From Margaritifera margaritifera (taxonomy: Eukaryota; Mollusca; Bivalvia; Unionida; Margaritiferidae): a stretch of 64,000 nt of DNA. A program made the position numbers and the translations under genes. Location of the stretch: positions 3,624,001 through 3,688,000 of the forward strand of contig JAQPZY010001675.1 of the NCBI GenBank assembly GCA_029931535.1, in the 5' to 3' direction. Below are positions 56,712 to 64,000 of this stretch, one piece after another. The notes beneath the pieces are model-generated. The model saw nothing but the letters and a program-made list of their open reading frames with translations. It did not search any database and was not told the origin of the DNA. The stretch's first letter is position 1; each line of letters opens with the position of its first letter.

Positions 56712-58900
56712 AATGTTGGGTCAGTCTGTAGGAAGTGTGGCCACAAGAAGGGCCCTTGGAACACTTACCCAGACTGCCTCACGTGTTCAAGTGTACACGT
56801 AAGAAAAACTACATACCTCTCGCACAAATGACTAATGAATCTGCAATCTAGCTGATTCCAGACGCATGTATAGAGGGCAGAAGAAACGTTAATCCGCATC
56901 GTCTGAATTTTCAAATTTTTTCTCTTATAGAGTCTCAGGCAGGAACACACTGGGAGAAGACTAGTTCTACAAGCTCAGAACACTCCGGGGTCCCAGGAGT
57001 CTATGGGACCAATCTCAAGAATCCGGAGACAGGTTAGGCCTTTCCTGTAAGGGAGGGAGTGAACGTTCCAGGAGTAGATCGCCTCTCCCAGAAGGGAGAA
57101 GACATTAACAGTAGCGTGTAGCTGCCTTCCACCAGGAAGGAAGTGCACCGCTTATATCAGGGCACTGCTCGTCTCAGGGTAGCGTGTCGCACCCTCCCGA
57201 GAGGGAGGAGCTGCACCGCGCCCAACACTTCCGGGTTAGCGTGTCGCACCGCACCTTGTTTAGTGATGAAGACGAACTAGGCTGACATATCAATGTCGCC
57301 TAATGGGCCATTGACCGGTGACCGGTCCGGTCACCGGGTATTGACCGGTGCCCAGTCCGGTCACTGGGTATTGACAGGTGCCCAGTGACTGGTCCGGTCA
57401 CCGGTATTGACTGGTGACCGGTCCGGTCATCGGGTATTGACCGGTCCGGTCAATGGGCATTGACCAGTAGAAATGACCGGTCAATATATGATGACTGGTC
57501 ACCGGTGACTTCGTCTCGGTGGCTGCTTACATCGTCACAGGCCGTCGGTCATCTAAAACCTTTCAAACCTTATACTGGTCATCACCCAGAGGCCTCATAG
57601 TGTGGGGATGGGGGATCGGACTGGAAAAGGACACCATCTCCCAACTCTACCATCATACCTTGTACAGGATTGGGAGTCTGCCCACAGGGTTCAGACGAGG
57701 GAAGGGGATCGGATCGGGATCCCCCCTTTCCTATTATCCCAATGAATCCATACGAGAGGTGGAGCCCAGAGTATCAAATGCCGTGGCTCGTGTCCCACCA
57801 TCGCCTCCTCGTCAGGTGGCATTCACCAGCAAGGTGAAAGCATAGCATCATCCACGAAAGACAAGCGGTCTCGTCTTTATCCTGGAACATCTAGAGCACA
57901 TAGACGAACAAGTACGGGAAATGGCGTCGAGTACACCTATGTCACTGTCTCAGAAGGACATAATGATGTCCAGCCACTCTCCTGCTCGGAGTGTTCTAGA
58001 TGATGATGCATTTATCTACCCTCGTTGACTCCAGTGAGATCGAGGTAGGAACAGCTCTTTTGTCGCCTCCTATCAGTCCCACCAGTTCCTTTCACTTAGA
58101 TGATTTGGAAGAGATCTGGTCTTTTGATAACGCTGTAACTTGTTCCCAAAGCCATCTTGCGCACAGCCCAAGAAGATCCTTTCCAGTTTAAAGGATCTCC
58201 GGGACCCAGCCACAACCAGATCTCCTGCTCCTTCTACATTCCTCAACGATTGAGGAAATGTCATAGAGGTTCTTCCACAGGCCAGCCTGTGCTAGACGGC
58301 GTAGAGGATGGTCTGTCCCTCCCTCTACTTTGAGACCTTGGTCTCTGCCTCTATTTACTGGGTACATTCCCGAAGTGAAGACCCATTAAGAACCTGTTCA
58401 GTTGGATGCAGATGTCTCAAGTGGGTATTATAATTGAAGCCTGGGCATGCCTTCCGATTAAAATAATCAAGCCTTTGAGCAGAAAGGCCGGCTTCTGGTC
58501 AGCATAACGTGCCATGCAGACCTCTTCTCAACTACTTCGTTTAGTATGCTGAAGGAGGCTGCTTTGAACCCAGCCGCATTACTATGCGTGCTGGAAGCTG
58601 TGATCAAGACATCCCGGAATTCACTCTCTGTCGCAATGGTTTTATCAATGGAACTTCTAACATCCACCATCTCATTGTGCTGGACTCCTCAAAGGTCTTA
58701 TTTAACCATAGGAAAGACCTTCTAAGGGCTGCTCCATTGGAAGCCAAGAGCCTCTTCGGAGGACTCATCCCCACTGTGGCTTCACAAGATTTGAAGGATC
58801 ATGAACATAGATCCTTCACAACTGCACCTGGCCCATCGGAATTGGCCAGGAAGCACACTAAGGTGAATTGCCCCCAGGGGCCACCCACTAAATTTTAAAA
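56712..58900 (+). pseudogene. DIRS gag region, decayed
   Basis: 56728-56800 reads C-R-K-C-G-H-K-K-G-P-W-N-T-Y-P-D-C-L-T-C, a Cys-rich knuckle seen at the start of DIRS gag proteins. Later parts (57930-58900) correspond to the gag-like frame at 42718-43200 but change frame repeatedly. Confidence 0.55.
57310..57510. repeat. GC-rich ~30-bp repeats of nested palindromes
   Basis: Units of 'ggtgaccggtccggtcaccg' then 'ggtattgacc', each itself palindromic (ccggt/accgg), repeated about six times with variation. Likely a strong secondary structure within the DIRS element. Confidence 0.88.
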
Positions 58901-59279
58901 CAGATGCAGCCCCAGTCCAATGCACAAGTTCAAATGAGACCTCCCCCTCCTGAGTAAAGTCCTCAGGAGGAACTTCCCCAACCCACCATCCTTTCCCAAG
59001 GAAGGCAGTGGTAGGGGGGGGGGATGGCCCTAAGGACTCGTATCCTCTCCTGCCGTGCATTCCTCTCCTATTGTCCCTGTAGGTGCTTGTCTAGGCCTCT
59101 TTTCAGAGGCTTGGTCAAGTAACTTGGATGATGGGTGTGTCCTTTCTATGTAAGTGAGGGTTACCGGCTTCAGTTTCTGGGAACAACCTCCTCTATCAAG
59201 GACCCCGATGTTCTTCACAAGTCCAATTTGGGGAACATTAAATGAAGAGGTGCACACCCTTTTATAGAATGGGGCAGTC

Positions 59280-60560
59280 AAGAGGTTCCTGAACAATCAG
59301 TCTCCTCCATTCTACTTCCAATTCTTCCTGGTCAGCAAGAAAAGTGGGAAATTGTGCATCATTTTCGATCTCCCCCTGTTAAACCGGTGGAAATAACTCC
59401 GGGGTTGCTTGGACCAGGAAGTCTTTCAATTCTGGGTTCTGTCATTCGGAATCGCTTCTGCACCCCGAGTCTTCACCCATGTTATGGGAGTTGTAGTGCC
59501 CTATCTCTGATTACTGGTAACCCCGATTCTCCAGTATTTTCACGAATAGCTGATCCATAATGTTCAGGTTCAGTCCCGCCATCAGGACCTGTTCTGTTGT
59601 TGGTTCACAGTAACTCGGTTGGGTTTGTTTTACCCAACCTTGAGAAGTCAGAACTCGTCCCATCTAAGTTACGTTGGGATGAACTTCTTCGTGAACCAGA
59701 ACTTATTCCGGGTTCCACCGGATCACATAGATCGAATCCAGGCACTGCTCGAGGCGCTACGAGCAAGAACATTGTTGTCTGCTTGCCTTTAACTATCCCT
59801 TTTGGTAACCTTGAATGCCGCTGCAGATCTGGTTCCCTTAGGATGGCTCCATATGTGCCCTCTACAGTTTCTCCGTCTCACAAGGTGGAAACCACACAAG
59901 GATTCTCTGTCAGCTCTGATTTCCCTAGGAACAACCTAGAAATGAAAGCTGTATTTCTAGCGTTGCAAGGGTGCATCGACAGAGTAAAGGGGTTGATCTG
60001 TCATGGTCTCCTCCGACAACACGCATTTCGTAGCGTATCTCCGACATCAAGGAGGCACACATGCCCCTTCTCTTTCCGTGGAGGTCTGGAACCTCCTCCG
60101 TTGGGCCACCTCGTAGAACATTTCCCTACGAGTTCACCACATCCCAGGGAAGAAGAACGTTTTAGCGGACAGTCTGTCCAGGTCAGGCAAATCAGTTCTC
60201 ATGGAATGGACTCTTCACCGCGAAGTGACAGAATCCCCTTTTCTCACTATGGGGAAGGCCCCTTGTGGACTTGTTTGCGACCAGGCTCAACAACAGACTT
60301 CCCTTTTACGTCTCTCCATCCCGGACCAGAGAACTTGGGCAGTGGACACATTCAGCTTCCAGTGGGATTGTCTGTTCGCATACGCCTTCCCACCATTGCA
60401 ACTACTACCGCAAGTTCTGCAAAAAGTAAGAACTTCCACTGCCCGGATCATTCTCATAGCTCCATTTTGGCCCCAACGATCTTGGTCAACGATCTTTTAG
60501 ACCAATTGATAGATCAACCCAGGTCTCATTCTTACAGGAGGGATCTTCTTTCACAACACA
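59280..60560 (+). pseudogene. DIRS RT and downstream region with deletions
   Basis: 59300-59390 gives F-Y-F-Q-F-F-L-V-S-K-K-S-G-K and I-F-D-L-P-L-L-N-R (RT motif 1). The frame then jumps to F-Q-F-W-V-L-S-F-G-I-A-S-A-P-R-V-F-T, so the catalytic A-motif block is deleted. RNase H is mostly missing. 60240-60480 gives L-V-D-L-F-A-T-R-L-N-N-R-L-P and Y-V-S-P, the post-RNase H region. The long open frame at 59597-60775 on this strand is largely out of frame with these motifs. Confidence 0.8.
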
Positions 60561-60599
60561 GGGGCTCCCTCCTACGCAACAGCCCACACATTCTCCACC

Positions 60600-61690
60600 T
60601 TCACGCTTGGCTCATCTCAAGCGATCTATCCGCCAGAACAAGTTTTTGGGCCGGGTTGCCAGTTGCATCATTCAGGCCAGGAGAGCTTCTACATCCAAGG
60701 CCTATGATGCCAGGTGGAGAATCTTCTGTGATTGGTACAGTACGAAACGTGTTGATCCCTTCTGTCCCTCGGTAACTGCCATTGCTGATTTCCTTTTGTT
60801 CTTTTAGAGAACAAAAGAGGTTCAGTTTCAACTATCAAGGGCTATAGAGCCGCCATCTCTAACACACTTAAATTTTCTCAGGGCTCGGAAATCGGTTCAG
60901 ATCCACACCTTGCTGATCTCTTTCAGTATTTTGAGCTGCAGAGACCTGTCTCCCGCTCTCTTATGCCCAGATGGAATCTATCATGTGTTTTATGGTCCTT
61001 AACCAAAACCCTCTATGAACCATTGAGTGAGGCTTCCTTTCAGGACCTCACACTCAAGACTGTGTTTTAACTCGCTTGGTGTCTGCGAGAAGACGTAGCG
61101 AGATTCATACATTGTCTGTTGACACTGGCTGTCTCCAGTTTAATGGCAATTACGAATCCATTTCCATCCTTTGTCAGCCAGGATTTAAAAAAAAAAAAAA
61201 AAAAATTTCAGTTACCTGTGGTAGCTCTATCACCTACAGAGATCCCCAGTCTCAGTCGAATCTGTGCTGGAGATGATCAAGATAGGTTTTTATGCCCAGT
61301 TAGGGCACTGTGTTTCTATCTAAATGCTTCAAAAGTGAAAGAAAGGGCAGGAAACGTCTTTTCCTTCCCCTTAAGGGTTCCGTTGATATTTCGGCCTCCA
61401 CTATTTCACGGTGGATTGTCACCACAATAAAAAAGCTTATCAGTCCCTTACTGATAGAGACCTCTCTTTTACGAAACTAAAAGCCCATGAGGTTCAAGCC
61501 GTCACTGCCTCATGGGCCTATCTAATCACTCTTCCTTAGAGGACATCATGAAGGCAGCATTTTGGCGATCCCATACTACCTTCTCTACCTCCGCTAATTG
61601 TGCAGGTATTCTCTCTTGGGACCCATAGTTGCAACACAACATGTGGCCCAGAGGGACTCCAACAATTTGTAAAGTGGATCTCTCCCTCAA
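60600..61690 (+). pseudogene. DIRS tyrosine recombinase, inactivated
   Basis: 60607-60807 has the N-terminal SAM-like part (A-S-T-S-K-A-Y-D-A-R-W-R-I-F-C-D-W). 61076-61120 has V-S-A-R-R-R-S-E-I-H-T-L, the first catalytic Arg box. 61270-61430 has C-P-V-R-A-L-C-F-Y-L. Near 61480, A-H-E-V-Q-A-V-T-A-S-W-A stands where H-x-x-R is expected, with R replaced by Q. The catalytic Tyr region (61600-61640) is frameshifted. A 17-bp A-run at 61189-61205 breaks the frame. Confidence 0.82.
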
Positions 61691-61763
61691 ATGGTGAGTA
61701 CTTTCCATTTTTCTCTGTTTTTGATCAATTTAACATCAGCCTACCCGCCTAACTGACCAATTC

Positions 61764-61880
61764 AGCTATATAATAGTGATAGGGTAATGTATTGCTGCTA
61801 TTAAAATGTAGTTTTTTTTTGGGGGGGGGTAAAACTAATTTTAATTATGCAATACTTACCCATCACTATTATCAAATGCC
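61764..61880. repeat. DIRS internal complementary region
   Basis: 61764-61803 is the reverse complement of the left terminus 55621-55660. At ~61840-61876 a rough direct copy ('gcaatacttacccatcacta') follows, so the region can fold on itself around a G-run (61820-61829). In DIRS-1 this region joins the two ends during circle formation. Confidence 0.75.
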
Positions 61881-61921
61881 CTCCTCCCACCCCGCTCTGA
61901 TGTCCTGGCGTAATTTCGACT

Positions 61922-62069
61922 ATGAAAAAGATGAATGTTCGCGCAGGCGCGGAGAGGTGCACGGGTGTGACGTGTCTTGTTGACAAAATCTCCACTCAAA
62001 GTGGGAGGATGTTTTCACATCGAACGGACGAGATTTTTCGACACGAAAAAGTAATAAGCTATATAATAG
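61922..62069 (-). repeat. DIRS right inverted terminal repeat
   Basis: Inverted copy of 55648-55796, ending 'agctatataatag' then 'gggtgggtggg' outside or as a short extension. Confidence 0.88.
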
Positions 62070-62544
62070 GGGTGGGTGGGTTATCGTTCCAAACAGGATT
62101 TTTTGTTTTCTTTCATCATCAGTATTGAAGAAGGGAGAGCTTGATGCACTGGATCAAAACTAATGGAAGATAAACGTTTTGAAAGAAGGAACTTTTTTGG
62201 GGTGAATAATATTGGCAATATTATTGACAGAACTTTATTTTCATGTGGAATGAACATTAGTCATTCCACCAGAAGCATTTGTCCAATAAGTTGAGTGGTT
62301 TTGAAAATTCACTTGAATGCAGAAAATGTTCACTAAGTAGTAAATTTTCAATACCTGGAATTCCAAATGAAAAAAAATGATGAGTATTCCTTACATGGAA
62401 GATGCCCGTCTAACATCAACAGAGGACACTGCATTGACTCAGTGCATAGCATGCCAGATGCACCATCAGAAAGGTCTTGGTTCAAATCCTGCTGAGAACA
62501 GGCTGGGTCAGCCACTGTGGAGCGTCTTTGTGCACAATATAGCC

Positions 62545-63387
62545 TTATGTTGTGGCTTCCATCATGGATTTATTTACCATTGTATGGCCCCTGTTGTGGA
62601 TAATGCATGCAAGGAAACTATTCTTTTCAATGTACATATTACCTATTATGGACTACTGTTGTACAGTATGGGGCTCATACACACAAACTAATATTAATCG
62701 TATAAGCAAACTTCAAAAGCATGCAGCTAGAATTATACTAGATGTCGATCCAATGACACCATCTGCTGACATGTTTAAGTCTTTAAACTGGCTCCCTTTT
62801 GACAAAAGAATTTCATATCATAGATGTATTATGGTTTATAAAACCCTTCATAATTTAACACCTCTTTACCTGAATGATATGCTTGTCAAAGCCAGCAATA
62901 CTGCCTCTATGTACTCTTTAAGATCAGCATCAAAACTATGTTTAAAACTACTAAGACCAAGAACTAATGCATTGAAAAAGACTTTTACATATTCAGGATC
63001 TTCAGAATGGAATCAGCTACCATTTGAACTAAAGCAGGCTGACAGTGTTGCCATGTTCAAATCAGGCTATTTCAGCTACCTAAACATATAATGTCTCTCA
63101 CCAAATATTCCAACAGTTCCTTCTTTGTTCTTATGAGTGTGCTTAAATTGGCTGCTAACATGTTACACTCATGCAGATGTATAAACATTGCAAGTCATAA
63201 GTGAACTGTTTGTGTCACATTAACCTGTAATTAATACGTTCATTCTTTCTTTCTTTTACAAATATTATGTACATGTATAGAATGTTGTATGCCCCTGAGG
63301 CCTCATGTAAGATTAGCTAACAATTTAGCTACTAAATGAGTTGTTCCCTCCAAAAATCTAATAATAAAGTATTATTATTTTTATTAG

Positions 63388-63419
<32 letters not shown>

Positions 63420-63465
63420 GTAGTAGTATTATTATTAGTATATCATTATTAGTATTATTATTATT
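62545..63465 (+). mobile_element. LINE 3' end (CR1/Jockey-like RT C-terminus and tail)
   Basis: 62552-63091 is a 179-residue open frame: I-L-P-I-M-D-Y-C-C-T-V-W-G, L-Q-K-H-A-A-R-I-I-L-D, L-N-W-L-P-F-D-K-R-I and S-G-S-S-E-W-N-Q-L-P-F, ending at TAA. This is the thumb and C-terminal domain of a CR1/Jockey-like LINE. A 3'UTR and a (TTA)n-type tail (63362-63465) follow, consistent with a 5'-truncated insertion. Younger-looking than the LINE at 5.8 kb because its frame is still open. Confidence 0.85.
63362..63465. repeat. (TTA)n-rich LINE tail
   Basis: Trinucleotide ATT/TTA repeats with GTA interruptions directly after the LINE 3'UTR. Confidence 0.9.
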
Positions 63466-63838
63466 ATAATCTGGCCTTAATTGGGCTGAGCTAGCTGGAC
63501 TCCCTCATCCGGCACCAGCAGAGGTGTAACATTTTTACTTTTTTATTTCCTGCCTTCAGTTTACACAGTGAGTACATGTACTTGCAGTTCCTAATAGCTG
63601 CTGGTCAGCACTTTTGATGCTGAACTTTGATCTCATTTTAGCACCATATTTTAAAATAAACATTAAATGCTGACTGAAATGGTTTCATATTGTTACTCAA
63701 CCAAACAATATAAAACTAAGGTATATATCTGGACTTGTAATACGGACTGAGAAACGTAGTGAGGTTAAGTCCTGATATATTTGCATACAATCGTCTAATG
63801 GCAGTATATAAAGTCTTATCAAATTCTTAAATTTGCAT

Positions 63839-63907
63839 TTTCCTGATGACTCATTTAATGCAGTGCTTATTAATTCCTGATGACTCATTTAATGCAGTGC
63901 TTATTAA
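63839..63907. repeat. 34-bp tandem duplication
   Basis: Two perfect copies beginning 'tcctgatgactcatttaatg' at 63841 and 63875. Confidence 0.93.
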
Positions 63908-64000
63908 GAACACATTTCTAAACCACAAATATTGTGATGACATGTTGAAAAAAAAACACTTTACAATAGACATTTTGTAAATAAAAAAAAGAACAACATA

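Larger units (their letters stand above)
55621..62070 (+). mobile_element. DIRS-type retrotransposon with inverted terminal repeats and internal complementary region
   Basis: The left ITR 55648-55796 is inverted at 61922-62069 over ~148 bp with only a handful of mismatches. The extreme left end 55621-55660 is also found inverted at 61764-61803 with one mismatch, just inside the right ITR: the internal complementary region expected for DIRS-1-like elements. Between lie gag-like text, an RT with an internal deletion, a post-RNase H region and a tyrosine recombinase, all with stops or frameshifts. DIRS elements integrate by tyrosine recombinase via a circular intermediate and leave no target duplication. 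About 6.45 kb, dead. Confidence 0.85.
53421..64000 (+). other. NUDT21 intron 4, 5' part (continues past the window)
   Basis: Starts at the GTAAGT donor. Contains duplicated-segment copy B, a SINE, a DIRS element and a LINE 3' end. No further NUDT21 exon seen. The intervals 53421-54363, 62071-62545 and 63466-63838 hold nothing recognised. Confidence 0.75.

Noticed and set aside
59597..60775. 392-residue host protein (longest open frame of the window)
   Set aside because: Lies within the DIRS element and is mostly out of frame with the RT, post-RNase H and recombinase motifs read nearby.

Overview
The window is animal nuclear DNA: AT-rich, with intron-split genes and many eukaryotic transposable elements. 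The likely source is a marine invertebrate, probably a lophotrochozoan such as a mollusc. That guess rests on the mix of tRNA-derived SINEs ending in a 'gccgttaaa' type tail, DIRS, Polinton-like, Penelope-like and LINE remnants, plus a secreted PHB-depolymerase-like gene. The taxon is inferred, not proven.

Two host protein genes can be assembled exon by exon. (1) Minus strand, 23510 down to 735: a complete 10-exon gene for a 411-residue secreted protein of the poly(3-hydroxybutyrate) depolymerase family. It has a signal peptide, a G-L-S-S-G nucleophile box (Ser39), an acid in the W-S-G-T-N-D-Y box (Asp125), a likely catalytic His159, and an H-G-C motif near the C-terminus in the order of the circularly permuted fold. 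All ten exons join in frame with GT..AG introns. (2) Plus strand, from 31128 past the right edge: the 5' four exons of NUDT21 (CPSF5/CFIm25), the small subunit of cleavage factor Im in mRNA 3' processing. The remaining ~70 residues lie beyond 64000.

The rest is introns and intergenic DNA loaded with decayed mobile elements. Left part (1-23.4 kb, inside the depolymerase gene): a tRNA-SINE, head-to-head Penelope-like fragments, a LINE fragment with an embedded 37-bp array, a SINE with perfect target-site duplication, a 1.35-kb 32-bp satellite with higher-order structure, and a broken Polinton-type integrase. Middle part (26.9-31.0 kb, minus strand): a decayed Polinton/adintovirus-like block with a packaging-ATPase-like fragment, a broken BIR (inhibitor-of-apoptosis) domain and a protein-primed type B DNA polymerase whose YFDTDS motif survives. 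It ends about 100 bp upstream of NUDT21. Right part (NUDT21 introns): a Tigger/pogo-like element with TIRs and TA duplication, two DIRS-type elements (the right one keeping inverted terminal repeats and an internal complementary repeat), a foldback MITE, LINE fragments, nested tandem arrays and a diverged duplicated segment.

The two host genes are divergent (starts ~7.6 kb apart) and show no obvious functional link. Every mobile-element reading frame recognised is interrupted or lacks key residues, so none looks autonomous.
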